Notes: a model not told the origin generated them from the sequence alone. A stretch of 52,740 nucleotides of DNA from Chara braunii (GCA_003427395.1 BFEA01000284.1:179308-232047), one strand, 5' to 3'. Counted from the first letter of the stretch, positions 1 through 10,664 are shown. Translations and numbers: made by a program.

Positions 1-306
1 CCCCCAGCCCCGCACCCCCGGCCCCGCACCCCGCTGAGCCCCGCCCCCGGCCCCGCGCCCGCACTACCCCGGGCTTATAAGTGTGGGGTGTAGCCCCGGG
101 GGGGGGCCGAGGTCGGGCCAAAACTGCAATATTGCAGTTTGGCCCAAGGGGTGCAGGCTGCGGCTGCGCACCCCCCTGTATTTTATTTATTTATTTTTTT
201 ATTTTTTTTGGATTTTTTTTTTTTTTTTTACTTTTTTTGCCGGGGCCAGGGGTGCCGACCCCCGGCCCCCGGGACTCCCGCCGGGGCCCCGGGGCCGGGG
301 CTCGAC
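1..306. repeat. GC-rich and T-rich low-complexity block
   Basis: Three compositionally extreme parts follow each other: a C/G-rich run of short CCCCGC-type repeats (1-115), a T-dominated tract (about 178-239), and another C/G-rich run (240-300). It ends abruptly where translatable integrase sequence of element A begins (about 307), so it either truncates or is inserted into that element. Open frames through it are Pro/Gly/Phe-rich shadows. Nothing gene-like is visible. Confidence 0.7.
115..145. repeat. 31-bp near-perfect palindrome
   Basis: Two arms, GGGCCAAAACTGCAAT and ATTGCAGTTTGGCCC, are reverse complements of each other apart from one extra A in the left arm. It sits inside the low-complexity block. 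Function unknown; it could form a cruciform or hairpin. Confidence 0.75.
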
Positions 307-1588
307 AACCCTGAATGTCACGACTCTAAGGGACATTTAGGTTTCAAGAAAACATATGCTGAAGTCAGAGAACGTTTCAAATGGAAGGGACTTAAAAAAA
401 ATGTACTAACATATGTTTGTACATGTCTAGTGCGTCAGAGAAACAAGCCGTCGCATGAGAACCCCCTTGGACTTCTCAAGCCATGCCTATACCAAGCGAA
501 CCAGGTGAGTCTATCTCAATTGACTTTATGAGTCTGGTTAAGAGTCGCAATGGCAATAGTCAAGTGATGGTAATTGTGGATCGTTTCTCTAAATACGCTA
601 TGTTTGTTCCCTTACCAGCAGAAGCACGTACTGAACTTGTCATTCAGAAGTTTCAGATGCAATGGGTCACTGAGTATGGATTCCCTAAAACCATTTTGTC
701 CGATCGAGATGTCAGGTTCACCAGTCTGCCATGGCAAAAGCTGATGGAAGCTTATGGCACACGACTGACCATGTCGTCAGGGAGACATCCCGAAACGAAT
801 GGCTAGACTGAACAGATGAACCGTCTGTGCCAACAACTTTTGCGTATGTATATTAGACCCGATCAGATTGATTGGGACGAGAACTTACCCAAAATTGCGA
901 GTGCATATAACAATAGTGTTCATACTTCCACGGGAAGAACCCCGAATGCACTTCACAAAGGGTGGAAGCCTAAACGTCCCATTGATGTACTGAACTGGGA
1001 CCAGTTTCTTAGGTTGCCCCAGGAACCCGGGAATATGCAATCTTGTTTCAGGAAGACATTCAAAAAGTTAAAGAGAATCTAAGGAAAACTCAACTACAAA
1101 TAATTGAACGAGCCAACAAGCACCGTCGACCGTCTACATTCAAAGAAGGTGATCTGGTTTGGGTAAAATCTAACGAGTTTTCATTAGAAGAAGATGTCTC
1201 CCAGAAATTGCTACCTGTCTATTTTGGACCCTGGGAAGTTTTCAAGGTAATTGGAGATGCAGAGGGACCGTCTTATCGAGTTGATATTCCCCCTCATCTC
1301 AAAACATACCCTGTCTTTCATGCGTCCAAATTGTTGTCTTACGTAGAAGGAAATGAGTTTCCGAACAGACCCTCTATGATTCCGCCATCTATGGACAACA
1401 GATATGATGTAGATCGAATCATAGAATATGGGTACTTTTCTACAGGAGCACGTGGACGACCTCAGAAGCAGTTCAAGGTACGTTTTAAGTCTCAGGCACC
1501 ATCTGAGGACGGATGGTTTAGTAAAAGAGAACTTCTTGAAACTGCTCCTGATATTGTTGCTGCGTATGAACGAGGGATAAAGTCTTAA
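307..1588 (+). pseudogene. Element A: gypsy chromovirus integrase-chromodomain remnant
   Basis: This is the 3' part of a Ty3/gypsy pol gene. In order it shows a degraded HHCC zinc-binding region (ECHDS...GHLGFKK, about 313-460), the integrase core with the DDE residues in SIDFMS, LSDRDVRF and TEQMNR, a GPY/F module (YFGPWEVF, about 1219-1242) and a C-terminal chromodomain-like stretch (VDRIIEYG...DGWFSKREL, about 1410-1545). Integrase inserts the cDNA; the chromodomain of chromoviruses is known to target heterochromatin. It is broken by a one-base loss near 481, a TAG at 804-806 where the family has Gln, and a frame change near 1040. RT and gag are missing upstream, where the low-complexity block begins. 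Confidence 0.9.
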
Positions 1589-2703
1589 AGTATTTCTGCG
1601 GTGGAACTCGAAAATGGGCCGGCAGGAATGCAGTAACCCTGTTCAGAAGACGCCTGGGGCCAGAACCCGGCCCCTGGAAACGCAGACCTGAGTTGGCCTC
1701 CGTCGGGCTGTGTGACCAAGACACGCCCGGGCCTGAGTCGGTCGAGCGTGGCTGTGTGACCAAATGCTGCCCACAAGAAATTCAAGAGTCAAAGTCAACT
1801 GTACAGTCAAAGGTACCGCACCCAGGCCGTGGGTTGGATACACTCACTTGTTGTGCGCAGGTACCTAGACAGCATCCAGGCCGAAGGGAATTCGGTTTCA
1901 GGCCGATCTGAGCCCTCATTCGCATTGAGATCTGGACGACCGAGGGATACAGCATCCAGGGTCCAGACCCCTCGTCAACACTACATAAGAGTTGACTCCC
2001 TGGCATTGAGGCATTCATTTTGTCTTGCGTTGATGCTGACTTCACGCGTTGACTTCGACGCTGGCTTGACGCTGCGACGCTGGCTTGATGCTGCAACGCT
2101 GGCTCGACGCTGCTGGCATTGTGACTTGGCGAGGCGCTGCTAGTCCGGCATGGTGGCCGGCTTGCTCTTGTCTTTCTGGCTTCCTGACGTGGCAGCTGCC
2201 ATGCACCTTCGTTGATGTGGCTGCTGCCGCGTGTATCATTTGGCTGACGTGACTGCTGCCACGTGTTCTATTGAGAGGACTACGTGAGCAATACTGTTGT
2301 TCTGTTTGTCGTCACTTCGAGAGGAGATCAGGGTTGTGGAGAGTTCGAGGATAAGTAACTGATGATCTTCATGTCGACATTGCTCCGGATGCTGATGTGG
2401 AACTGATTAGACGTGCCACGTGGCACATTGAGGATACTTGGATACTCGTTCAGACTATTGATTGCTGAGGTGGCAGTGGAGGAGGGAGCCCGAAGCAGGA
2501 GTGGGCATTTTTCTTCCTCTCCTTTGTCTCTTTTCCCTCCTATCTCTTCGTCTGTGTATGATATCTCACCTCATTCTGTCTGGTCACGATTTTTGAGTAA
2601 TCATCAGCCGATGGACATTTATTTGGACTTGCATTGTTGACAACTGTCTCTCGATCTGGGTTCATTACACTCTTGGCGATTGTGGCACATGCATATGAAA
2701 GGG
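1589..2703. other. Gene-free stretch after element A, with short repeats
   Basis: About 1.1 kb between the chromodomain stop of A and the gag end of B. It is probably 3' untranslated/LTR sequence of A, but I could not find a paired LTR or polypurine tract to prove it. A GGCTGTGTGACCAA motif occurs twice (about 1707 and 1750). Degenerate copies of a GACGTGGCTGCTGCCACGTG-like unit lie at about 2180-2270, and a 19-bp triplet is listed separately. Confidence 0.6.
2057..2113. repeat. 19-bp tandem repeat, three copies
   Basis: The unit GACGCTGGCTTGACGCTGC occurs at 2057-2075, 2076-2094 and 2095-2113 with one or two differences per copy. A small minisatellite in non-coding element DNA. Confidence 0.85.
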
Positions 2704-4228
2704 TCAACATAGATGACTGTCATGCATGTTGTACAGGAATGAAGGAATGTGGTAATCAGCTTGGTTCCCATCGGAATCAACCATCATCAATCGTCTACCC
2801 TTCTTCTTCCATTCTTGTGGAGTCTTCTTCTTTCTTCCGTCCGTAGTGGGGGTTTGGGCACCACCCATCGTAGCCTCTAAGTCTAAGGCCTTCTTACTGA
2901 ATGTCTCAAATGTGTGATACTCAAGTCGAGCTTCGCTAGCTAAGAGGTTCTTCATGTCTGTGGCAAGACATTTCAAGAACACGGTCAATAAGACCTGTGG
3001 ATTGTACTCCACTCCCGGTACGACAATCAACCGCTCTACGGTTGTGGTCAACTCTCTCACAGACTTCTTCTTCCTAGAGTCAAGTTTCAATAGCCCATTA
3101 GTGGCAATCTGCGCCTGCTGAGGGTTGTGCCACTGAGCGTCCACTAAATCCATAAAGCTTTCTAGGGTGTGGGTCTGAGCCCAATCACCCATGTTCCTGC
3201 CGAAACCCTTTGAAGCTACCAATCCGTTTAGCCAGCGAGCTGTTGAACCCTCTAAATAGGATGCATCAGTAATCACTTCCTCCTCTACCAATGTCCTTTT
3301 TGCCCTCACCCACACTGGCAGTGTTCTCAACCACGTGTCGAGAGCCTCATCCTTCTTGTCTCCTGAGAAGGTTGGAGGTGGTTTCAAGGGGGTCTTGGGG
3401 TACCGAGGTAATTGTTGTCCCGTTGGCGGGACAGGTGGCGACTGTGGTGTAGCTCCAGTCGCTGGACCAAAAGATGAAGAAGCAACAGTCTGAGATAGAG
3501 TTGCTGTTGATGTACCGCTTGGTTGTTGTCCACACTGAGCGGCATAGGGACCTGTCATCGCTGATAATCGAAGCGATGGCAAAGCTGCTGTCCGGATCCC
3601 TGGCCTTTGTAGGGCCTGCAGAATCTGCTCTAGGGTGTCCTGCATGGCGTCCATTTTTCTCTCCATGTACGCTTGCATGGACAAGACGCTCGCCTTAAGA
3701 ATCTTTCCTGTAGTCGCGTATCTAAACCGTCTAGTGCAACTAGGTCTGCCTCCCTACTCTCTAGTCTGACTCTTCTCTCTCTAATTTATTTTTCTCTTTT
3801 AATATAGCCTACTTGAGTTCCTCTTCTAGTCGTAGGCGGATCCTCTCTACCTGCTGGAGCTCCATCTTCTCCCTTATAAAATGAGGCGGTGGGTTTGACT
3901 GCACTCCCGCCATCTGACTAGCGCCGGCCCCTGGCATATTGGAAATTGACGACGAACTGGTCGAATTGGGCGACACACCCAGACCAGAGGTTGCTGTGGA
4001 TATTGTTGAAGCGGTAGCCATTGCTACCTCCCTACCTGTTGCCAACGCTCTCACTTCGGCCGCTGCTGCTTCCCTTGCAGCGTCAAGACTACGAGCCCTA
4101 GCTTCGGCTGTTAGTCTTCTCTCTTCTCCCGATTGTAGGGTCTGGAACACTCTAGGGATTCTAAGCGATGATAGCCTTGTTATCCTACTCTCGTCGGCTG
4201 TACCTCTATCCACGGCTGATCCACTCAT
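2704..4228 (-). pseudogene. gag: Element B Gag
   Basis: Capsid precursor of a gypsy element. The N-terminal part (4228 to 3809, 139 codons) is an Ala/Glu/Arg-rich probable coiled coil ending in RLRLEEELK and a TAG. The main part (3684 to 2704, 326 codons) has a Pro/Gln/Thr-rich linker, then a Retrotrans_gag-like core starting TFSGDKKDEALDTWL with KRTLVEEEVITDASYLEG and STARWLNGL. The two parts lie in different frames, joined through a region that stays translatable (ADLVALDGLDTRLQERF, about 3750-3700), so I read them as one Gag broken by a nonsense codon and a frameshift. No CCHC knuckle is seen at the C-terminus, so the 3' end may be truncated. The first ATG (4228) lies about 1.3 kb after the PBS. 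Confidence 0.75.
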
Positions 4229-5496
4229 CGGCTAGGCAGACGCTGTCTGCACTAGAGTCCTCTCTGGGACCTACCGCAGCATACGGCTGATCGGTTCTAA
4301 AAATAAACAACATAAATTTATATCCGGTGAGTTACCTAGACTTCCGGTCAGGCGGCATCAACAACATCTACACAAACTGTGCACATAGTCTAACTCTATT
4401 CTGATTAGTTATGCACATAAGCTTCGAAAAGAACTGACTATGGTATATTACAGTCCTAGCAGTCTGTCAACCAACTAATCAAAAATAAAAATTACACTAA
4501 TGTGAGCAGATGCATTCACAATGGAAATGGTAGTGATGTACAGTAGAGTTCACAATTGGAATCCCCTTCCCCTGTATCCAACGTACCTGTGAGCATCATC
4601 AAGTTGTGGTGTCTAAGGTGTGCAATCACGGCCCACCCCTATGCCCAAGGTGTATGCTTATGACCAGCCTGGCCTTTATTTACCTTCGCGTGCAACGAGC
4701 CTTACGTCCGACTGATCTAGCTGATCAAGAGGCAATTTAAGGACAGCTCCGAGAGTCCTCAGGAATTTTTTAACGTCGCAATCAGGATGACGATCACAAC
4801 CAGTGGACAGATCAGACCCCAACCAGAAATGTTTATAGACGGTCTAGGAACGTCTGTTCCAGAAATATTTATAGACGGTCTGGGAGCGTCTGCATTAGGA
4901 CTGGTCAGTCCGCACAACCCTTCTATTAGCGCAGCAAAGAGCCTCAATGGACAAAGCAGCAAAGCCTGCGTGTACTACTCCCATGGGTTGGCATGGTGAC
5001 TGTGACCCGTGCTTCAACCAGGGCCCTTCAGAGGCACTGCCCTCTCCAACCAAATGCGCCACCGGGGAGAATGTCGTCTCTCAAGGTAGAGCGCACACGA
5101 CTCCTCACCAAAGAGAGGACAATGAAGTTGGACTTACTTCCTCAAGGTAAGAAGAGATTGAGAGGGTAGATAAAGAATGGGAACAACGTACCTGGAGATA
5201 GCTGCCCCCAACCACAAATTTCTCACCAATTGGGCCGACGTGCATTTCGATGACTGGTCAATAGCCTCGGTACCACCCACAACGCAATGCAGTGCCACCT
5301 CAACCAAAATGCCACATCAGCATACTCTTATCATCATACATACATCCGTTGTCGCCACATCCTTCCAACGGCCGGCCTCTCCACCTAGGGTCGCTAATAC
5401 AAACCAGCGCCAAAGTATCCTTACTGCACATGAAGCATCATCAGCACACCAAGTAACAATGCCGCCTGTGATAGGTAAGCGGCGATCACGACCCAA
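4229..5496 (-). other. Leader between PBS and gag of element B
   Basis: About 1.27 kb without a convincing ORF between the primer-binding site and the gag start. This is the normal place for packaging signals, but no specific signal can be named. It contains a 36-bp tandem duplication (listed separately). Confidence 0.6.
4825..4896. repeat. 36-bp tandem duplication
   Basis: Two adjacent units (4825-4860 and 4861-4896), each beginning AGAAAT.TTTATAGACGGTCT, differ at a handful of positions. They lie in the leader of element B. Confidence 0.85.
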
Positions 5497-5507
5497 CTCT
5501 GATACCA
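5497..5507 (-). other. Primer-binding site, initiator tRNA-Met type
   Basis: On the minus strand the sequence TGGTATCAGAG lies three bases after the LTR terminus ...TTGCA. It is complementary to the 3' end of plant initiator tRNA-Met (...CTCTGATACCA), the usual primer for many gypsy and copia elements. The match weakens after 11 bases. Confidence 0.8.
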
Positions 5508-5510
5508 AAT

Positions 5511-6597
5511 TGCAAGGAATATGAGTGTGAACAATATACAGAAAACCAAGTTGCGAAATCACACAAATGTCCAGGTAGTCGTGTCCAAGCAGAGGGTACA
5601 AAATGCACCAAGAAACCATCCATATAGAGCAATACAATGAAGTAATGAGTCAATGTTCAGGCCCGTAGGCCACACCAACACAGTATCTAAAGTCGCTCCT
5701 CTTTGTCTGGCGCCCAACGCCCAGCCTACTCTACCCGACTGTCCTACCTACAACTGGTTCACGCAACAGGCTCACTTCGACTCTTGAAGACCAATGTACA
5801 TGACTGTCAACACCATAGCCGCCCTCTCTTCATGCACCAGGTACGTATCTCGTCACCCTCAACCAGACCTTGATTACCCACACTTGCCTCCTTCCCCGAA
5901 GACCACCTGATCGCCCTCCTACACCCTCACGCCCATCAGCGCGGCTATGGCTGCCTGCGCCCCGCCGCCCCACCTGACCACTACGCGCCCCGTCAGCACC
6001 CTTGGCAGCAGTGCAGCTTCAAGGGATAGCACAGCAACACTTCCACATTGCCTGCACTGGCCAGAATGCCTGGCCTGAGCTGCCTCACTTCTTTTATGGA
6101 AGTGGCAGCCTCCTGGATGCTGCGTGTGGCCTGGCTGGAAGCTTCCAGTAACTTCCGGTTGGGCGTTTGACCCTGCGCCCAGGCCCCAGACTACAGTTGA
6201 GGGCCTGGGCCCTTTTCAGTTGGGCATGGCCTAAGTCTCCAGACTTGGGCTGTTTGCTGCATCTGTGCAGGGCTCCCAGGTAGATGCGTCGGCAATACTG
6301 CGCTTACAAAGGCCGATGGCCTGCTTCCCAATGTATCGGCCTGCTTTGTGTGTATATGCGCAGGTGCAACTGTCAAGGTATGGGCCAACTATACGATGCA
6401 GCTTAGTGAGGCTCACGCGTCTACCCAACCAACTGGCGTGCTGCGAGAGCCTGAATACCCACATATGGAAATGTCGAAATTTGGCCTTCGACGAATATTC
6501 AGGTCCACCTTCACTTAGGGCGGGCACTCGGCTTGCTGGGGCCTTAGCCCAAAACATGTGATGTGTGATAGGGCCCCTTGAGGGCTTGTTCCTCACA
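5511..6597 (-). repeat. LTR shared by elements C and B (about 1.09 kb)
   Basis: Boundaries come from structure: a purine run plus TGTGAGGAACAAGC on the pol side (6597) and ...CCTTGCA followed by the PBS on the gag side (5511), giving TG...CA ends. No second copy is in the window, so the ends cannot be confirmed by alignment. Polypurine tract on one flank and PBS on the other show it is the junction LTR of a pol-LTR-gag arrangement. Confidence 0.75.
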
Positions 6598-6611
6598 TTC
6601 CATCCCCCTTA
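6598..6611 (-). other. Polypurine tract of element C
   Basis: Minus strand TAAGGGGGATGGAA lies directly before the LTR start. This is the plus-strand primer site left by RNase H in gypsy elements. It sits 25 bases after the chromodomain stop. Confidence 0.75.
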
Positions 6612-6635
6612 GCTTCGAAAATCCGCTAAGATGCT

Positions 6636-7310
6636 TCATGCTGGTGCCTTCCCCTTCAGTTTCTTCTCATAATCTGCCACGATATGAGGAGCTTTCTTGA
6701 CAAGTTCCTCCCTTGAAATCCATGGATCTTCCTTAGGATCAGTATGATGCCTGAAATGCACTTTGTATTCCCTTGCAGGTTTAGGAGGTCTTCCCCTGCC
6801 CGGTGGCCTGGGAACAGGCGTGTCTCTGTGATCCAGGATGTCGTCGACGTCCACGTGGCCATCCATGGTTGGGGGCAGCATAGATCTCCATGATGGGAAC
6901 TGTGCTGTCTCAGCGAAAGGTGCAAGCTTGGAGTCGTGAAAAACAGGGTAAGTGCGTAGGTGACCAGGGATACGAATGACGTACGAGGGTCCATCCAAAT
7001 CATTCCCCACAATATCAAAGACTTTCCAGGGACCGAAATATTGAGGCATTAGTTTCCTAGAGATGCCAAACTCCTGTCCCAACTCACTAGCATTGACCCA
7101 GACACGTTCCCCTACCTGAAATGTGGACTGACGTCGTTTCTTATTCTTAGAAGCAATCATGGCTTCCTGAGATTTCTTGATGTGTTCGACAATCTACTGC
7201 AACAATTTCTCGTACTGGACACCAAATTCAATGGTTCCAAGAGTTGCAGCAGTTCGGTTTTCAGGCAAGAGGAAGTCTAGAGCAGATCTAGGCTTCCATC
7301 CCAGATGCAG
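6636..7310 (-). pseudogene. Element C integrase C-terminus with chromodomain
   Basis: Continues the integrase that stops at 7311. After an in-frame TAG in VTPH*LHLGWK and another TAG (LLQ*IVEH, near 7192) the frame stays open from 7160 to 6636. It contains the GPY/F module (QYFGPWKVFDIVG), the conserved HLRTYPVFHDSKL stretch and a chromodomain-like end (VDVDDILDH...DPWISREEL). Both TAG codons replace what is normally Gln, so simple CAG-to-TAG changes explain the breaks. Confidence 0.85.
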
Positions 7311-8137
7311 CTAATGTGGGGTGACCTCGGTGGTGTTGTGTACAACGTTATTGTACAGACTGGGGATGAGAGGTAACTTCTCATCCCAGTCATCCTGGCT
7401 GGGCTTGATGTAATGCCTCAGCAGATGTTGCACCACACGGTTCATCTGTTCAGCCTGACCATTTGCTTCGGGATGATTCCCAGAAGTCATCTGAAGTTGG
7501 CTGCCCATCTGTTCAGCGGCCTTCTTCCACATTTCGCTGGTGAATCGCACATCTCTATCACTAACGATTGTCTTTGGTAGCCCGAAATCACGCACCCAGT
7601 TATCCATGAATAACTTAATGACGTGTTCGGTCCTGGCGGCCTCTGGCATGGCAATTAGTCTAGCGAACTTAGTAAACCTATCAACTATGACGAAGATATG
7701 CCGCTTACCATTCTTGCTGGTCACGAGAGTATCCATGAAGTCCATGGAGATGCTCTGCCCTGGGCCAGTAGAAATAGGTAGAGACTTGAGTAGCCCAAGC
7801 GGAGCTTGAGTCCGCGGCTTATCCCGTTGACAGATCTGACAGGTCTGTGCGTACTTCTTTGCATCTTCTAGCATGTTAGGCCACCAGAATCGCTGTACTA
7901 AATTAACACTAGTCTTCTTGTAGCCGAAATGTCCGTTGCGTCGTGACACTCACCTAAAAATAAACTACGCAAAATCTCCCTAGATGGAACAACTAACCTT
8001 TTAAACCCTGCCTTTTCAAGAAAGAGTAACCCATCCACCATCACAAACTCATTAGAGGTGGCCTTGTCTTTGGCCTGTAGTTGTTGATGATGTCCATCGT
8101 GATGGGATCTTCCTTGTAGGCTTCCCCCAAAGATCAA
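7311..8137 (-). pseudogene. Element C integrase core
   Basis: Gypsy integrase. The N-terminal zinc-binding region is split by a frame change near 7925-7950 (GECHDA in one frame, NGHFGYKK...CQICQRDKP in the next). The catalytic core is complete: first Asp in SMDFMD, second in VSDRDVRF, Glu in QAEQMNR. The frame ends at a TAG (7313-7315 region). The product would carry out strand transfer in the pre-integration complex. Closely related to, but not the same family as, element A. Confidence 0.88.
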
Positions 8138-8607
8138 GTAACGTCCTCAGACAAGCCAAACTCAAAGATCAGCACACCTAGGTAATCTGCCCTGCGAGAC
8201 AACGCATCCACAACCTTGTTGTACTCTCCCTTCACATAGTCTAGTTTGAAGTCATACTGATCTATGACTTTAATCCAGCGTTTGAGTGCATCGGAGAGAA
8301 CATGTTGGGTCTTGATCCACTTGAGGGTCTGATGGTCAGTTCTCAAGTAGAAGAACCTTCCTAATAGATAGTCCCTCCAGTGGACAGGTACCTTGTAGAG
8401 AGCATAGAGTTCCCTTTGGTAGGTGGACTTCGCCAACTTCTTTGATGGCATCTTTTTGCTCATATACTCGACCGGTCTTAACTTTTTCCCTTCCTGCTGA
8501 GCCAGCATTGCGCCAATGCCATATTGGTTTGCGTCAGTGGTTACAACGAATGGCCTCTGCGGGTTAGGTACCATGAGAACTTCATGGTGTGTGAGAGCAT
8601 GCTTCAA
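8134..8607 (-). pseudogene. Element C RNase H domain
   Basis: RNase H of gypsy pol, degrading the RNA strand of the RNA:DNA hybrid. All four expected acidic residues are visible: Asp in VTTDANQYG, Glu in YQRELYAL, Asp in LRTDHQTL and Asp in VVDALSRR. The start is displaced by the 200-bp duplication upstream, which puts RT and RNase H in different frames. Confidence 0.88.
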
Positions 8608-8980
8608 TCGCTTGAATGCTGCCTCACACTCGTCGGTCCAGTCCCATGGCGCGTCAAGTCAAGTTAGATCAGTCAAGGGAGATGCGATCGTACTATAATT
8701 CTTTACGAAATTGCGGTAATATCCACACATTCCCAAGAATGATCTGACCTCACTCACAGACTGGGGTCGTGGCCAGTCCCTTCATGGTGTGTGAGAGCAT
8801 GCTTCAATCGCTTGAATGCTGCCTCACACTCGTCGGTCCAGTCCCATGGCGTGTCAAGTCGAGTTAGATCATTCAAGGGAGATGCGATCGTACTATAATT
8901 CTTTACGAAATTGCGGTAGTATCCACACATTCCCAAGAATGATCTGACCTCAGTCACAGACTGGGGTCGTGGCCAGTCCC
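8581..8980. repeat. Exact-length 200-bp tandem duplication inside pol
   Basis: 8581-8780 and 8781-8980 are direct copies starting TTCATGGTGTGTGAGAG, with about five differences. They cover the RT-to-RNase H connection (minus-strand [14 protein letters not shown]...[11 protein letters not shown]). Because 200 is not a multiple of three, the duplication also shifts the reading frame. Typical slipped-strand or unequal-exchange product in a dead copy. Confidence 0.95.
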
Positions 8981-9787
8981 TAATCCTAGCCACCTTCGCA
9001 TCTCCGGGCCTAATCCCATCCGCGGATACTTCATGACCCAAGTACAAGATTCGAGTGCGACCGAACTCGCATTTCTCTAGGTTTATCTTATACTTGTGCT
9101 GTCGAAGGAGTGAAAGTACCTTATCTACATGCTGAGCATGCACCTCGACACGAACTTATCCAAGTAGTCATGGAAGATCCTATTCATAGCGTGCTGGAAT
9201 GTACCCGGCGCATTGCAAAGGCCAAAGGGCATCACCACAAACTCATACAGACCGTACCTGGTCTGGAATGCAGTTTTGTGCTGGTCCTCTGGTCTTATGG
9301 CAATCTGATGGTAGTCGGATTTTAAGTCTATCTTGGTATAGTACGAACACCCCTGCACCCTATCCAATAGGTCGTCGATGCGTGGAAAAGGCTTTGTGTT
9401 CTTAACGGTGATGGCATTGAGGCCTCTATAATCAATGCACATCCTTAGTGTTCCCCCTTTCTTTGGAACAAATAAGACTGGTGAGCCAAAGGGGGAGGGG
9501 CTAGGCCGAATCCACCCCTTCTCTGTGAGCTCTTTCCGTTGTTGCCGAAGTTCGTTCAATTCGGTCGGAGCCATCCTATAGATTATTCCCTTAGGTGTCT
9601 TGCTACTTGGGATGGTCTCTACGGCATGGACAACCTCCCTATCTACGACTCCTGTAGGCTCCTCAAACAGATCAGGGTACTTAGCGACGATGGTCTCTAT
9701 CTCTGGGGGTGTTTTAACAGCCTCCCCTTTCGCAGAGACATAGACCAAGTACATTCCTTCCTTTTGGTTCTGTTTATATTAGTTACA
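8754..9787 (-). pseudogene. Element C reverse transcriptase, catalytic loop deleted
   Basis: Frame 9754 to 9125 carries the gypsy RT fingers and palm: [59 protein letters not shown] (motif A) and [12 protein letters not shown] (motif B). The frame then jumps to [12 protein letters not shown]...LYLGHEV (9143 to 8754). The part that should hold the YxDD catalytic motif between LDKF and HAQHVDKVL is missing, with a frameshift at the junction near 9145. Sequence upstream of about 9787, including protease and gag, is replaced by the giant repeat of element P. Confidence 0.88.
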
Positions 9788-9961
9788 GGTACCAGTCCGT
9801 AGGGCTGCGTGGAAACGACAGGGTTGCTGGGCTTCCCTGTGGTACCACATAGACTTGATTCCCTGCCTTGCAGTGGGTCTGCAGCCGAAGTGACCGTCAG
9901 GTCTGGCAAGGTCCCCCCAGCTGTGCACCAAGGTCCGAAGGTCGTGATCTGGACTAGGTAC

Positions 9962-10025
9962 AGAGGAAAAGAAAAATAAAATAAAAAGAAAGGAATGAAG
10001 GAGGAGAAACGGGAAAAGAGGAAAG
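9962..10025 (+). other. Long purine tract inside the LTR
   Basis: About 64 bases almost entirely A/G, ending GGGAAAAGAGGAAAG. The same tract is at 27852-27915 in the other LTR of P, and a similar tract is on the minus strand of M (41174 to 41113). It looks like a polypurine tract, but it lies inside the repeated unit, so it is either an internal tract or marks the true LTR start. Confidence 0.6.
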
Positions 10026-10147
10026 TCTCGCGTCGAGTCTGATCCTCGAGACAGTTCGCTATTTTGCCTGAGGCGAATATGTGGCCTCAAGTTGTAGTGT
10101 CGCTGTGACTTTTCCTTTCTTTTGTCTCGAATTTTACTTCTATTTTT

Positions 10148-10180
10148 GTTATCATTATTACTATTATTATGATTATTAAG
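10148..10180. repeat. ATT-type microsatellite in LTR
   Basis: TTATCATTATTACTATTATT and neighbours form a trinucleotide-rich run. It is also present at about 28038-28070 and, on the opposite strand, at about 40971-41000 of element M, so it is an old family feature. Confidence 0.7.
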
Positions 10181-10664
10181 TTCTTTTCAGGTCTTTTCAA
10201 CTCGTCGTTTCGCGGGAAGACCAACGACTCGAATTATGAGTGCAGTAGTGGTCTAGACTGGCCCGACCTTTCTCGTATATCGCCTCTAGGCGACCTGTCC
10301 GGTTGAGCTCCATGCTGTGGGGCCCCAAAATGGGAGCACCCGCGGCCGCTTTGGTAGGAGGCCTACCACCCCCGTAGAGGGTCATAAGCCCCCTCCTTAC
10401 CTTCGGAGACGGGTACTCAATAGCAGTAGACAGACGGCTTGTTTTGAAGTGAGAGGTGCACCGTTGGTATCCCCTTATGGGACCACAGTGTCAAGCCTGC
10501 AGTCACTAGCCTTGCCCGTTGGCGTCTCGCTTTTCCTTTTTCCCCTTCTTGTGTAATTTGCCTTAATTTATTAATAAAAAAATTATAGAATGTTAGAATA
10601 CAGAAATCTGAAAAATACTCGAAACCCTCGTTCAGAATACAGGGGTCGCGGTATGAAGAGAGCC

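Larger units (their letters stand above)
2704..9787 (-). mobile_element. Permuted chromovirus remnant: pol-LTR-PBS-gag
   Basis: Read on the minus strand the order is RT, RNase H, integrase, chromodomain (C, 9787 to 6636), polypurine tract, LTR (6597 to 5511), tRNA-iMet-type PBS (5507 to 5497), leader, and gag (B, 4228 to 2704). One LTR therefore serves as the 3' LTR of C and the 5' LTR of B. Gag of C is cut off by the giant repeat starting at 9788, and pol of B is absent. This order is expected for a tandem pair that shares an LTR after recombination, or for insertion of a one-LTR circle. Confidence 0.8.

Noticed and set aside
81-531. Overlapping frames with poly-Phe and Pro/Gly-rich translation
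   Set aside because: They read through the T-rich and GC-rich low-complexity block. Only the part after about 307 (integrase) has meaning.
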